Positions 24,917-33,723 are shown, counted from the stretch's first letter. The stretch: 64,000 nt of DNA from Achromobacter pestifer (GCF_013267355.1 NZ_CP053985.1:4712001-4776000); one strand, 5' to 3'. A program made the numbers and translations. The notes: generated by a model not told the origin, from the letters alone.

Positions 24917-26649
24917 GCCGCGTCTCCCTGCAGCGCAAGCGCGACACGTTCCGCGCCGTAATCGCGTTCGGCCGCGGCCCGGCTGACCTTGCCGCCCAGC
25001 ACGTCGTTGCGGATGGCGGCCGCGCTACGGTCCGCGGGTGCGCCGTAGCCACCGCCTCCGGGCGTTTCCAGGCGCACGGACTGGCCGCCGGCCAAGAGGT
25101 GGCCGGCGATCTTGTTGGGCAGGCGCTGCTCGTCCGCGCGGCCGGGATTCTGCACCACGCGCGAGGTGCCTCCCGTCAGGCCGCCATTCAGGCCGGCGGC
25201 GCCGAACAGCGCGGCGTCGCAGCGTATGGTGCAGATCAATTGATCATGCAGCGAACGGATCTGGCGCGCGATGCCCATGCCGCCGCGGTGGCGGCCCGCG
25301 CCGCCGCTGTCGTTGACCAGCGCGTATTCCTCGACCAGCAGCGGATACTCGATCTCCAGCGCTTCCGCGGGCAGGTTGGAGGTATTGGTCACGTGCACCT
25401 GGATACCGTCCATGCCGTCGCCTTGCGCGCGTCCGCCCGCGCCGCCGCCCAGCGTTTCCAGGTAGACGAAGGTGCCCTTGCCGTCCTGCATGGGCACGGA
25501 GAACAGCATGGAGGGCATGACGTCGTTGCACGAGGCCATGGCGCGGTCGGGCGGCAGCAGCTGGCCCAGCGCGCCGATGACGGTGCCGGCTACCCGTTGC
25601 GCGGTGGTGACGCGCGCGCCCACCGCCGCCGGAAAGCGCGGGTTGGTGATCGTGCCTGCGGGAGCGGTGATGGTGATGGGCTGGAACAGGCCGTTGTTGG
25701 GCATGAGCTCCGGGTCGAGCATGGCTTTCACGGCGAAGTAGACGCTGGCGTTAAGCGCGCTGGCGGGCAGGTTGAAGGCGCCGCGCGCCTGCTTGCTGGT
25801 GCCCGTGAAATCCACGTGGAGCTGGCCGTCGCGCGCCTGCACGTGGGCCTGGATGGTGACCGGGTCGCCGCCCATGCCGTCGTCGTCCATGCGCTCGGTG
25901 AAGGTATAGGTGCCGGCGGGCAGTTGCGCGATGCGGTTGCGCAGGCGCCGTTCGGTGTACAGCATGATGCTGTCGATGGCGGACAGCACGGTCTCCAGGC
26001 CGGACTGCTGCACCAGTTCCAGCATCAGCCTGGCGCCCTTGTCGTTGGTGGCGATCTGGGCGCGGATGTCGTGCATCCGGTTGTCCGGTTCGCGCGTGTT
26101 GTGCGCGATCATCTCCAGCAGGTCCATGTCCAGCTCGCCCTCGCGCACGATGCGCATGGCCGGCAGCCGGATGCCTTCCTCCCACACCGTCTTCAGGTGG
26201 TGCGAGGTCGAACCGGGAACGGCGCCGCCCACGTCGGTATGGTGGCCGATGTTGGCCGCGAAGAAGCGCAGCAAGCCTTCGTGGAAGATGGGGGTGATGA
26301 CGGTGATGTCGGGCGCATGCGTGCCGCCCGCCAGATAGGCGTCGTTGCACAGGAAGGCGTCGCCCGGGCGCACGCCGGCCGCGCCATAGCGCCGCAGCAC
26401 GGCGTCTATGCCGCCGGACAGCGATCCCAGGTGCACCGGCACGTGGGCCGCCTGCGCCACCAGGCGGCCGGCAGCGTCGAACAGCGCCACGGAGCAATCC
26501 TTGCGTTCCTTGATGTTGGTGGAAAAGGACGAACGGATCAGCGTGTTGCCCATTTCTTCGGTGATGGACAGCAGGCGGTTGCTGAAGACCTCCATTTCGA
26601 TGGGGTCGAAGGTGTCCGTGTCTGCAGCGGAAGTCGATCGGTTGGTCAT
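24913..26649 (-). CDS. hyuB: Hydantoinase B/oxoprolinase family protein
   Basis: A 578-residue HyuB-type protein. The start FDPIEMEVFSNRLLSITEEMG, the block GGTHAPDITVITPI, and MGGDPVTI, VTTAQRV and the C-terminal LETPGGGGYGAP are typical. With HyuA it forms an ATP-dependent amidohydrolase acting on cyclic amides such as 5-oxoproline, hydantoins or N-methylhydantoin; acetone carboxylase is a distant relative. The start at 26649 (MTNRSTSA) fits the family. It begins 10 bases after hyuA and overlaps the ThDP gene by four bases. Confidence 0.93.
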   Translation of the reverse strand: MTNRSTSAADTDTFDPIEMEVFSNRLLSITEEMGNTLIRSSFSTNIKERKDCSVALFDAAGRLVAQAAHVPVHLGSLSGGIDAVLRRYGAAGVRPGDAFLCNDAYLAGGTHAPDITVITPIFHEGLLRFFAANIGHHTDVGGAVPGSTSHHLKTVWEEGIRLPAMRIVREGELDMDLLEMIAHNTREPDNRMHDIRAQIATNDKGARLMLELVQQSGLETVLSAIDSIMLYTERRLRNRIAQLPAGTYTFTERMDDDGMGGDPVTIQAHVQARDGQLHVDFTGTSKQARGAFNLPASALNASVYFAVKAMLDPELMPNNGLFQPITITAPAGTITNPRFPAAVGARVTTAQRVAGTVIGALGQLLPPDRAMASCNDVMPSMLFSVPMQDGKGTFVYLETLGGGAGGRAQGDGMDGIQVHVTNTSNLPAEALEIEYPLLVEEYALVNDSGGAGRHRGGMGIARQIRSLHDQLICTIRCDAALFGAAGLNGGLTGGTSRVVQNPGRADEQRLPNKIAGHLLAGGQSVRLETPGGGGYGAPADRSAAAIRNDVLGGKVSRAAAERDYGAERVALALQGDAA

Positions 26650-26659
26650 GGCGTGCGCC

Positions 26660-28735
26660 TTAGCTGTTGAGGTTGACGACGAGGTTGCCGTATTCGTCGG
26701 CACACGCCTGCTGGCCCGGCAGCACGACAGTGGTCGAACTCATTTCCTCGATCACGGCTGGCCCTTCGATGGGGGTTCCCACCGGCAGCAGGGCGCGGCG
26801 CAGGATGGGCGTATCCACCCAGCCGTTTCCCTCGAAATACACATTGCGGCGTTCCTTGAGGGCGCCGGCCAGGCTGGAGCCGCCCGCTACCCGGGCCAGC
26901 GGCGCGCGCGGCACCAGGCCGGTGGCGCGCACGCGGCAATTGACGATCTCCACCGGACGGCCGGCGGCGTCGTAACCGTATTCGCGCACATGGGCCGCGC
27001 TGAAGGCCGCGACGAATTCGTCCAGCGGCATCAGCTTCATGCCGTCCAGCGGCACGGCGATCTCGAAGTTCTGGCCCTGATAGCGCGCGTCGATCACGGC
27101 GGAAAAACGTTGTTCCGAGTCGTTAACGCCTTCGCTGGATAGCCAGGTCCGCGCCTTGCCGGCCAGGGTCTCCAACGCCTGTTGCACGGCGGTCCAGCCG
27201 CCGGCCGTGGCGTGGGCCATCAGCGTCTGCACGAAGTCCATGGAGATGTCGGACAGCAGGATGCCGCGCGCACACATGGTGCCGGGCTCCTGCGGAATCA
27301 GCAGGGTGCCGATGCCGCAGTCCCGCGCCAGTTCGGCGGCGTGCAGACCGCCGGCGCCGCCGAAGGCGCACAGCGCGAACTTGCGGATGTCATGTCCGCG
27401 TTCGGTGGAGACCGCGCGCACCGCGCGCGCCATGTTGGAGTTCGCGATGCGCAGGATGCCGTAGGCGGCTTCCTCGATGCTCAACCCCAGCGGGCGGGCG
27501 ATCTGCGCTTCCAGCGCCTCGCGCGCCTGGCGTGCATGCACGGCCATGCGGCCTTCCAGCAGCGCGACCGGGTTCAGGCGGCCCAGCACGACGTGGGCGT
27601 CGGTGATGGTCACGACCTGGCCGCCGCGGTTGTAGGCGATGGGGCCGGGCACCGCGCCCGCGCTCTGCGGGCCGACCTTCAGCGCGCCCGCGTCGTCGAT
27701 GCGCGCGATGCTGCCGCCGCCCGCGCCGATGACGTGCACGTCCACCATCTGGGTCTTGACCGGATAGTCGGCCACCAGGCGGCTGGAGGTGAACAGCGGC
27801 CGCAGCTCGGCCACCAGCGACACGTCGGTGCTGGTGCCGCCCACATCGAAGGTGATCAGATTGGGCAGGCCGGCCACGCGGCCCAGCTCGGTTGCGCCGA
27901 TCACGCCGGCGGCCGGGCCCGACACGCAGGTGCGCACGGGCGCCGTCAGCACGGACTCCACCGACATCAGGCCGCCGTTGGAGTGCACCGTGGTCGGCTC
28001 GGCCGCGACGCCCATGGCGCGCACCGAACTCACCAAGTTGCGCATGTAGCCGGCCATGCGCGGGCCGACATAGGCATTGAGCGCGGTGGTGGACATGCGT
28101 TCGTATTCGCGGAACTCCGGCAGGATCTCGCTGGACACGCTCAGGTACACGCCCGGCAGGTGTTCGGCCAGGATGTCGCGGGTGCGGCGTTCGTGCGCAT
28201 CGTTGCGGTAGCTGTGCATGAAGCAGATGGCGACGGATTCGACGCGGGCCGCGGCCAGCTCGCACGCCGCGGCCACCACCTCGTCCTCGTCCAGCGCCTG
28301 CAGCACGGAACCGTCGGCGCCGATGCGCTCGGTCACTTCGAAACGCCACTCGCGCGGCGCTAGGGGCTGCGGCTTGGTCACGTTGTAGTCATACAGGTGA
28401 GGGCGCGTCTGCCGGCCGATTTCCAGCACGTCGCGAAAGCCGCGGGTGGTGACCAGCGCACAGCGCGAGCCCCTGCGCTCGATGACCATGTTGGTGGCCA
28501 CGGTGGTGCCGTGCCCCACGTGCGCCAGTTCGGCGCCGCCGATCTCGTGTTCGCGTATCAGGTGGGCCAGGCCTGTCTGGATGGCCTCGGACGGATCGTG
28601 CGGTGTCGAAGGCACCTTGAAGTAATGCAGTTCACCGGTGTGCTCGGCGAGCAGGGTGAAATCGGTGAACGTGCCGCCTACGTCGAAGCCGACGCGAAAA
28701 CGGCGGGCGCCCGGGGCGGATGCGGTCTGGGTCAC
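26660..28735 (-). CDS. hyuA: Hydantoinase A/oxoprolinase family protein (ATP-binding)
   Basis: A 691-residue HyuA-type protein of the actin-like ATPase superfamily. RVGFDVGGTFTDFTLL is the phosphate-1 loop, NLITFDVGGTSTDVSLV the second, and CAFGGAGGLHAAELARD the adenosine region. A GTG at 28735 is taken as start since GGAG lies 8 bases upstream; the frame could reach TTG 28762. It supplies ATP-dependent ring activation for HyuB. First gene of a six-gene operon. The 124-base region upstream holds inverted repeats fitting the LysR gene located just before it. Confidence 0.93.
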   Translation of the reverse strand: MTQTASAPGARRFRVGFDVGGTFTDFTLLAEHTGELHYFKVPSTPHDPSEAIQTGLAHLIREHEIGGAELAHVGHGTTVATNMVIERRGSRCALVTTRGFRDVLEIGRQTRPHLYDYNVTKPQPLAPREWRFEVTERIGADGSVLQALDEDEVVAAACELAAARVESVAICFMHSYRNDAHERRTRDILAEHLPGVYLSVSSEILPEFREYERMSTTALNAYVGPRMAGYMRNLVSSVRAMGVAAEPTTVHSNGGLMSVESVLTAPVRTCVSGPAAGVIGATELGRVAGLPNLITFDVGGTSTDVSLVAELRPLFTSSRLVADYPVKTQMVDVHVIGAGGGSIARIDDAGALKVGPQSAGAVPGPIAYNRGGQVVTITDAHVVLGRLNPVALLEGRMAVHARQAREALEAQIARPLGLSIEEAAYGILRIANSNMARAVRAVSTERGHDIRKFALCAFGGAGGLHAAELARDCGIGTLLIPQEPGTMCARGILLSDISMDFVQTLMAHATAGGWTAVQQALETLAGKARTWLSSEGVNDSEQRFSAVIDARYQGQNFEIAVPLDGMKLMPLDEFVAAFSAAHVREYGYDAAGRPVEIVNCRVRATGLVPRAPLARVAGGSSLAGALKERRNVYFEGNGWVDTPILRRALLPVGTPIEGPAVIEEMSSTTVVLPGQQACADEYGNLVVNLNS

Positions 28736-28812
28736 GCTGGTCTCCAGGATGCTGGCGCGCAAGGCGCCGGGAGTGGGATGACCAGAATGCTATTGATGCA
28801 CCATCATTCGGT

Positions 28813-28853
28813 CCAATCAAAGATTGGTATTAATGATTATCACTGGTGTGAAT
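28813..28853. promoter_or_regulatory. Operator-like inverted repeats upstream of hyuA
   Basis: CCAATC-AAA-GATTGG (28813-28827) is a perfect inverted repeat. TATCA-N6-TGAAT (28838-28853 region) follows and resembles the TATCA-N7-TGATA site upstream of the LysR gene. Both lie 80-120 bases before the hyuA start, where an activator of the LysR type would bind. Inferred from position and similarity. Confidence 0.55.
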
Positions 28854-28859
28854 GATTTG

Positions 28860-29804
28860 CTAGTACGAATGCGACTCCGCCGGCGGAGCCTGGTCGAACA
28901 CCATGCCCTGGGCCTGGCAAACCTTCAGGATCTCCTCGCGCAGCCAGCGATGCGCCGGGATGTTGTCCGAGCGTTCGTGCCAGATCAGGTTGACGGTGCG
29001 CTGGGCGAAGGGAAAGGGCGCCTCGACGGCTTCCAGCAGATGGCTGTAGGGACTGTTGCGCACGGTGTTCATGGGCACCACGCAGATCAGGTCGGTCTCG
29101 GCCAGCAGGCGCGGAGCCAGCGCGAACTGGTTGATGGTGAGCACGACATTGCGCTTGTAGCCGTGGGGCGCGAGTTCATGGTCGATCAAGGTGGGCGTGC
29201 CCAGCAGGCTGACCATCAGGTGCCGCGCGCGCAGGAAACTGTCCAGCGTGAAGCGCGGCTGCGCCAGCAGCGGGTGTCCCTTGCGCATGGCGCAGACGTA
29301 GGTCAGCGTTTCCAGGGGCAGGGTGCGCAGGGACGAGCCGAAGTTCGAATACACGCCGGCCGCCATGTCGACTTCGCCTTTCTCCAACAGCACGCCGGCG
29401 TTGTCCAGCGAGTAGGGATGCAGATGGATGCGGACGTTGGGCGCCACCGTCTGCTGCTCCACGAACAGCGGCCGGATGACCTGGTCCGCCACGTAGTCGG
29501 ACATGGCCATGCGGAACACGGCCTCGGAGCGCGCCGGGTCGAAATCGTTGCGTTCCAGCGTGTCCGCGATGCGGGCCAGCGCGTCGCGGATCGGCGGCCA
29601 CAGGAGTTCGGCGCGCTGCGTGGGCAGCACGCCGCCCTGGATCTTCACGAACAGCGGATCCTTCAGGGTCAGGCGCAGCCGGTTGATGGCATTGCTGACC
29701 GCGGGCTGCGTCATGTGCAGCGCCGAGGCCGCGCGCGTGACGTTGCGTTCGGTCATGACCGCATCGAAGATGCGCAACAGGTTCAGGTCCATCGAGGTCA
29801 GCAT
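28860..29804 (-). CDS. LysR-family transcriptional regulator
   Basis: A 314-residue LTTR. The N-terminal winged helix reads LNLLRIFDAVMTERNVTRAA and MTQPAVSNAINRLR, close to the NodD/LinR branch that often has NVTRAASALHMTQPAVS. The remainder is the effector-binding domain, including CAMRKGHPLL and HLMVSLLGTP. The start is either 29804 (MLTSMDL) or the ATG 12 bases later. It lies upstream of and in the same direction as hyuA, and is divergent from a Bug gene. It most likely activates both in response to the substrate. Confidence 0.92.
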   Translation of the reverse strand: MLTSMDLNLLRIFDAVMTERNVTRAASALHMTQPAVSNAINRLRLTLKDPLFVKIQGGVLPTQRAELLWPPIRDALARIADTLERNDFDPARSEAVFRMAMSDYVADQVIRPLFVEQQTVAPNVRIHLHPYSLDNAGVLLEKGEVDMAAGVYSNFGSSLRTLPLETLTYVCAMRKGHPLLAQPRFTLDSFLRARHLMVSLLGTPTLIDHELAPHGYKRNVVLTINQFALAPRLLAETDLICVVPMNTVRNSPYSHLLEAVEAPFPFAQRTVNLIWHERSDNIPAHRWLREEILKVCQAQGMVFDQAPPAESHSY

Positions 29805-29820
29805 CGCAGTCTCAGATCAT

Positions 29821-29837
29821 TATCAATGTTGGTGATA
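29821..29837. promoter_or_regulatory. LysR-type operator candidate (TATCA-N7-TGATA)
   Basis: A perfect inverted repeat TATCA-ATGTTGG-TGATA starts 17 bases upstream of the LysR start, in the divergent region shared with the Bug gene at 29935. It contains the T-N11-A type core of LTTR boxes. A similar site lies upstream of hyuA. Confidence 0.6.
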
Positions 29838-29934
29838 GAGATCTATTTTAATTGTTGATTAGCCATATAACACGGGAGCGCTTAATCTTCCCCGGGTGCA
29901 AGCGCAGTCGATACACCACAAGGGGAAGTCATTG

Positions 29935-30906
29935 ATGGTCAAGCATCTGAAAACTCTGGCCGCTGCCTGTCTGGCGGCCGGGATCGCCGCGCCCGCGATG
30001 GCCGCGGACACCTATCCCAGCAAGCCGATCACGATCGTCCTGCCCTACGCGACGGGAGGATCCGCCGACATGATGGCGCGCCTCGCGGCGCAGGCCCTGC
30101 AGACCGAGCTGGGCAAGCCGGCCATCGTCGAGGCCAAACCGGGCGCGGGCGGCGTGCTGGGCACCGAGTTCGTCTCGCGCGCCGAGCCCGACGGCTACAC
30201 GCTGGCGCTGACCGCCAGCGGCACCATGGCCGTCAACCCCTACGTCTACAAGCTGCGCTACCAGCCGCTGGAAGACTTCAAGCAGATCACGGTGCTGGTC
30301 GACCTGCCTTTCGTGGTGGTCACGAACAATGAATTCCCGGCCAAGAACCTCAAGGAATTCATCGACTACGGCCGCAAGAACCCGAACAAGATCACCTTCG
30401 GCAATGCCGGCCTGGGCACCCAGCAGCACCTGACCCAGCTCATGTTCGCGCGCGCCGCCGGCATGCAGGTCAACATCGTGCCCTACAAGGGCAGCAGCCC
30501 GGCCATGAACGACCTGCTGGGCGGCCACATCGACGCCGTGCTGGACAACACCGGCGTGCAGACGCCCTTCATCAAGGCGGGCAAGGTGCGGCCCTTGTTC
30601 GTCACCAACCCGGAACGCGTGGCGGCCTTGCCCGACGTGCCCACCGCGCCCGAAGCCGGCCTCCCCGGGTTCTCCGCGGTCGCCTGGTTCGGCCTGGCCG
30701 CGCCCAAGGGCACGCCGGACGAGATCGTCGACAAGATCCAGCAGGCCCTGGCGCGCGAGTTCGCCAAGCCGGAAATGAAGCAGCGCCTGCTGGACCTGGC
30801 GATGATTCCGCGCGTGTCCACGCCGGCCGAAACCACGGCGCGCGTGAAGAGCGACCTGGAGACCTTTGGCAAGATCGCCAAAGAGGTCGACCTGCAGCCG
30901 ATGTGA
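29935..30906 (+). CDS. Bug-family tripartite tricarboxylate transporter receptor
   Basis: A 323-residue periplasmic binding protein with a Sec signal (MVKHLKTLAAACLAAG, cleavage after AMAA at about residue 23), then YPSKPITIVLPYATGGSAD, VEAKPGAGGVLG, AEPDGYTLALT and IVPYKGSSPAMNDLLGGHI. The start at 29935 has AGGGGAA upstream; a longer frame adds 13 residues before the signal. Divergent from the LysR gene that precedes the hyu operon, so it probably captures the compound degraded by that operon. A GC-rich hairpin follows its stop. Confidence 0.93.
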   Translation: MVKHLKTLAAACLAAGIAAPAMAADTYPSKPITIVLPYATGGSADMMARLAAQALQTELGKPAIVEAKPGAGGVLGTEFVSRAEPDGYTLALTASGTMAVNPYVYKLRYQPLEDFKQITVLVDLPFVVVTNNEFPAKNLKEFIDYGRKNPNKITFGNAGLGTQQHLTQLMFARAAGMQVNIVPYKGSSPAMNDLLGGHIDAVLDNTGVQTPFIKAGKVRPLFVTNPERVAALPDVPTAPEAGLPGFSAVAWFGLAAPKGTPDEIVDKIQQALAREFAKPEMKQRLLDLAMIPRVSTPAETTARVKSDLETFGKIAKEVDLQPM

Positions 30907-30913
30907 CGGCAAT

Positions 30914-30936
30914 GCGCGCGGCGCCAGGCCGCGCGC
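30914..30936. terminator. Hairpin between convergent genes
   Basis: GCGCGCGGC, five bases, GCCGCGCGC: a 9-bp GC stem in the 39-base gap between the convergent Bug and DUF4148 stop codons. TCGTCTCCTTT follows on the + strand, a weak T-rich tail. Confidence 0.55.
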
Positions 30937-30945
30937 TCGTCTCCT

Positions 30946-31419
30946 TTACTGCCTGCCGTTCTCGATCTCCAGCTGCTGCCGGTACTCCGCGCCCGTGCGC
31001 ATCCGCACGTACTCCGCGTAGCGCTGGCGGTACTTGAGGCTGAACACGTCGGGCTCCTGCGATCCGCGGTACAGATCCTCCATGCCCGAGCGCTGCCACA
31101 GCTTCAGGTCGGCGCGCACTTCCGCGCGCGTCTTGGACGCGGTGGCCGGCAGGGACGGGGGGTAGTCCAGCTCGCCGTAGGTCACCAGGCCGGCGGCCTG
31201 GGCGCGTTGCAGTTCGTCGGCCACCTGCGCGCTGGTCTTGCCGGCTTGGGAGGGCGCGATGGCGGGCGGATAGTCCTGCTCGCCGTATGTGACCAGGCCG
31301 GCGTTCTTTGCCTGCTCGAGCTCGAGCCTGACCTGTTCGCGGGTCTTCGGCTCGGCCTGGACGGCCGGGGCCGCGGCGGCAACGGAAACGGCGAGGATCA
31401 ACAGGGTCAGACGGTTCAT
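30946..31419 (-). CDS. DUF4148 family periplasmic protein
   Basis: A 157-residue exported protein. The start at 31419 has GGAG upstream; signal peptide to about residue 22 (AAAAPAVQAEPKTREQV). Two internal repeats contain AGLVTYGEQDYPP and AGLVTYGELDYPP, each after a TREQV/TSAQV helix; a third TRAEVRADL helix follows. This helical repeat is the DUF4148 pattern common in Burkholderiales periplasmic proteins of unknown role. It lies directly downstream of the metal sensor-kinase genes, and a second DUF4148 gene sits on their other side, suggesting a link with metal stress. Confidence 0.85.
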   Translation of the reverse strand: MNRLTLLILAVSVAAAAPAVQAEPKTREQVRLELEQAKNAGLVTYGEQDYPPAIAPSQAGKTSAQVADELQRAQAAGLVTYGELDYPPSLPATASKTRAEVRADLKLWQRSGMEDLYRGSQEPDVFSLKYRQRYAEYVRMRTGAEYRQQLEIENGRQ

Positions 31420-31491
31420 GATTTCTCCATGGAACATAGTCCGGCAATCTCAACAATCTAGGGGAGGCAGATGGCCGCCCTGAGGCCGGAG

Positions 31492-31527
31492 CCCTCGAAA
31501 GCCGCGGTAGCGGCCGTTCTTCGAGGG
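31492..31527. repeat. Long hairpin between HK and DUF4148 genes
   Basis: CCCTCGAA (31492-31499) pairs with TTCGAGGG (31520-31527), enclosing GCCGC/GCGGC arms (31501-31514). It lies in the 158-base gap before the DUF4148 gene and has no T run. Possibly a terminator of the regulator operon or an mRNA element. Confidence 0.5.
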
Positions 31528-31577
31528 GCATGGAGAAATTCTAGGGACTGGGCGCGGACAGAATCCGTACAGGCGGA

Positions 31578-32927
31578 TTAGCTTTCTGTAATGTCGGCCG
31601 CCGCGATGCTGAAGCCTATGGTGGTGGTCCGGTTGGCCGACCTGGCGTAGCTGCGGCCGCCGTGCATGCGGGCGATGGCGGCGACGATGGCCAATCCCAG
31701 TCCATGATGGTTGGCATCGAACTCGCGCGAGGTGTCGCTGCGGTAGAAGCGGTAGAAAAGCCGCGGCAGGTGCTCTTGCGGTATGGGCTCGCCGGCGTTG
31801 CGCACCGAGATCAGGATTTCGCCAGCGTCGCCGTGGGAGATATCGACCTCGATCACGCTGCCCGGGGCGGCATAGCGCACCGCGTTCGAGACCAGGTTCG
31901 ACACGGCCCGCTGGAACAGCGCGCGATCGACCTGGGCCGACGCATCGCCCAGCACGGCGATCTCGACCCCCGCGTCCAGGGCCTCGGCCTCGTGGTATTG
32001 CGTAACCTCCTGGACGATGGCGGCCAGGCTGGCCTGCCGGCTGCCTCTGGCCTGCGCGCCGCGGTCGGCCTGCGACAGGAACAGCATGTCGTTGACGATG
32101 CTGGAGAGGCGTTGCAGCTCCTCCAGGTTGGAGCCCAGCGTTTCGCGCAGGGCCTGCGGCGACGGGCGCGTGCTCAGCGCCAGCTCGGTTTCGCCGATCA
32201 GCGTCGCCAGCGGCGTGCGCATCTCATGGGCCACGTCGGCGTTGAAACCCTCCATCTGCACGTAGGCGCGCTCCAGCCGCTGCAGCACCGCGTTGAACTG
32301 GCGCACCAGGGGCCGGATCTCGCAGGGCTGGCCGCTTTCGTCGAGCCGTTCGCCGATGCGGTCCGGGGATAGCTGCGCCGCCTGCTTGCCCAGCGCGTCC
32401 AGCGGCGCCAGTCCTCTGCGCACCAGCAGGGTTCCGACCGCCGCCACGACGATGGCGCCGGCCAGGGCGCAGGCGAACAGGGTCCAGGCCAGCGCCTTGC
32501 GCAGGAGGATATCGCTGGAGATGTCCAGCACCAGTTCGGCGTTCATGGCGTCGCCGGGCGCGCCGGGGAAGGGCAGCGTGAAGGCGATGCGCCGTTCATG
32601 GTTGAAATCGTTGTCGCCGGCGATGGGACTGCCGTAGTAGACCTTTTCGCCGTCGATCTCCAGCACCAGCGAGAAGTCGGGGCGGCCGTAGAAGAAGTCG
32701 CTGAGTTTGTGGCGCAGGCGGGTGGAGTCCTGGCTGGCGGCGTTTTCCTCGACCAGGTGCCGCACGACCTCGACCTTCTGCTGCAGCAGGGCTTCCTGGC
32801 GGCTGGCCAGGTTCAGGTTGGTCGCGTAATAGACCGCCGCGCATACCAGGCCGAGCGCGATGAAGGTCTGGATCGCCAGCCAGCGCGACAGCCAGCGGTG
32901 CAGCGATTTGGGGCGCTGCCCGGGCAT
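31578..32927 (-). CDS. czcS: Heavy-metal sensor histidine kinase (CzcS/CusS-like)
   Basis: A 449-residue sensor kinase. TM1 is at about residues 15-38 and TM2 at about 165-190, enclosing a periplasmic sensor with YYGSPIAGDNDFNHE. A HAMP follows, then the H box (ADVAHEMRTPLATLIGETE), N box (NLVSNAVRYA) and GLGLAIVAAIARMHGG. This layout fits the heavy-metal sensor kinases (CusS, CzcS, CopS). The ATG overlaps the response regulator stop (TGATG). The gene pair lies next to czcCBA, which it most likely controls in response to Zn, Cd or Co. Confidence 0.9.
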   Translation of the reverse strand: MPGQRPKSLHRWLSRWLAIQTFIALGLVCAAVYYATNLNLASRQEALLQQKVEVVRHLVEENAASQDSTRLRHKLSDFFYGRPDFSLVLEIDGEKVYYGSPIAGDNDFNHERRIAFTLPFPGAPGDAMNAELVLDISSDILLRKALAWTLFACALAGAIVVAAVGTLLVRRGLAPLDALGKQAAQLSPDRIGERLDESGQPCEIRPLVRQFNAVLQRLERAYVQMEGFNADVAHEMRTPLATLIGETELALSTRPSPQALRETLGSNLEELQRLSSIVNDMLFLSQADRGAQARGSRQASLAAIVQEVTQYHEAEALDAGVEIAVLGDASAQVDRALFQRAVSNLVSNAVRYAAPGSVIEVDISHGDAGEILISVRNAGEPIPQEHLPRLFYRFYRSDTSREFDANHHGLGLAIVAAIARMHGGRSYARSANRTTTIGFSIAAADITES

Positions 32928-33616
32928 CAGTCGCTCCGCGGTTCCAGCACGTAGCCCATGCCGCGCACGGTATGCAGCAGCTTCTTGTCGAAGGGTTCGT
33001 CGACCTTGCCGCGCAGGCGGCGGATCGCCACCTCGACCACGTTCGTGTTGCTGTTGAAGTTGATGTCCCACACCTGTTCGGCCAGCTCCAGCCGCGACAG
33101 GACTTCGCCCTGCTTGCGCATCAGCAGCGCCAGCAGGGTGAACTCCTTGGCGGTCAGGTCCAGCCGCACGCCGTCGCGGCTGGCGCGCCGGCGCAGCAGG
33201 TCCAGTTCCAGGCCATCGATGCGCAGCACGTTCTGGGCCACGGTCTCGGTCTGGCCGTGGCCGCTGCGCCGGCCCAGCGCCAGCACGCGGGCCAGCAGTT
33301 CCGACAAGGCGAAAGGCTTGGCCAGGTAGTCGTCGGCGCCGTCTCGCAGGCCCTTGACGCGGTCTTCGAGCTTGTCGCGCGCCGTCAGCATCAGGACGGG
33401 GACGCGGCTGGTCTTGCGGATCTCGGCCAGCACCGCGAAGCCGTCCATGGCGGGCAGCATCACATCCAGCAGGACCAGGTCGTACTGGCTTTCACGGACC
33501 AGATGCAGTCCGGTGATGCCGTCCTGGGCCACGTCGACCACGTAGTTGTGTTCGGTCAGGGCTCGCCGCAAGTACTCGGCGAGTTTTTTTTCGTCTTCGA
33601 TTACGAGTACTTTCAT
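32927..33616 (-). CDS. czcR: Heavy-metal response regulator (CzcR/CusR-like, OmpR family)
   Basis: A 229-residue OmpR-type regulator: receiver with the phospho-Asp in LVLLDVMLPAMDG (about residue 51) and KPFALSELLARV, then the winged-helix DNA-binding domain (LDLTAKEFTLLALLMRKQG; VVEVAIRRLRGKVD). Sequence is that of CusR/CzcR/CopR-type regulators. It is followed without gap by the kinase gene. Its likely sites are the repeats in the 34204-34260 region upstream of czcC. Confidence 0.92.
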   Translation of the reverse strand: MKVLVIEDEKKLAEYLRRALTEHNYVVDVAQDGITGLHLVRESQYDLVLLDVMLPAMDGFAVLAEIRKTSRVPVLMLTARDKLEDRVKGLRDGADDYLAKPFALSELLARVLALGRRSGHGQTETVAQNVLRIDGLELDLLRRRASRDGVRLDLTAKEFTLLALLMRKQGEVLSRLELAEQVWDINFNSNTNVVEVAIRRLRGKVDEPFDKKLLHTVRGMGYVLEPRSD

Positions 33617-33688
33617 GTCAGCGGAAATAAAAAGAGTTCGCGGAAGTCCTCGGATCCTGCATCTATTCTAGGCGGAATCGCTGCGGGG

Positions 33689-33723
33689 AAAAAATACAAA
33701 CAGGGCGGCCCAGCCGCCCTGTT
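33689..33723 (-). terminator. Rho-independent terminator of the DUF4148 gene
   Basis: On the minus strand: AACAGGGCGGC, a three-base loop, GCCGCCCTGTT, then TGTATTTTTT. It lies 46 bases after the stop of the DUF4148 gene at 33769-34110 and separates it from the response regulator gene. Confidence 0.85.

Noticed and set aside
27182..28363. 393-codon plus-strand frame opposite hyuA
   Set aside because: Low-complexity Ala/Gly/His/Arg product, mirror of hyuA codons.
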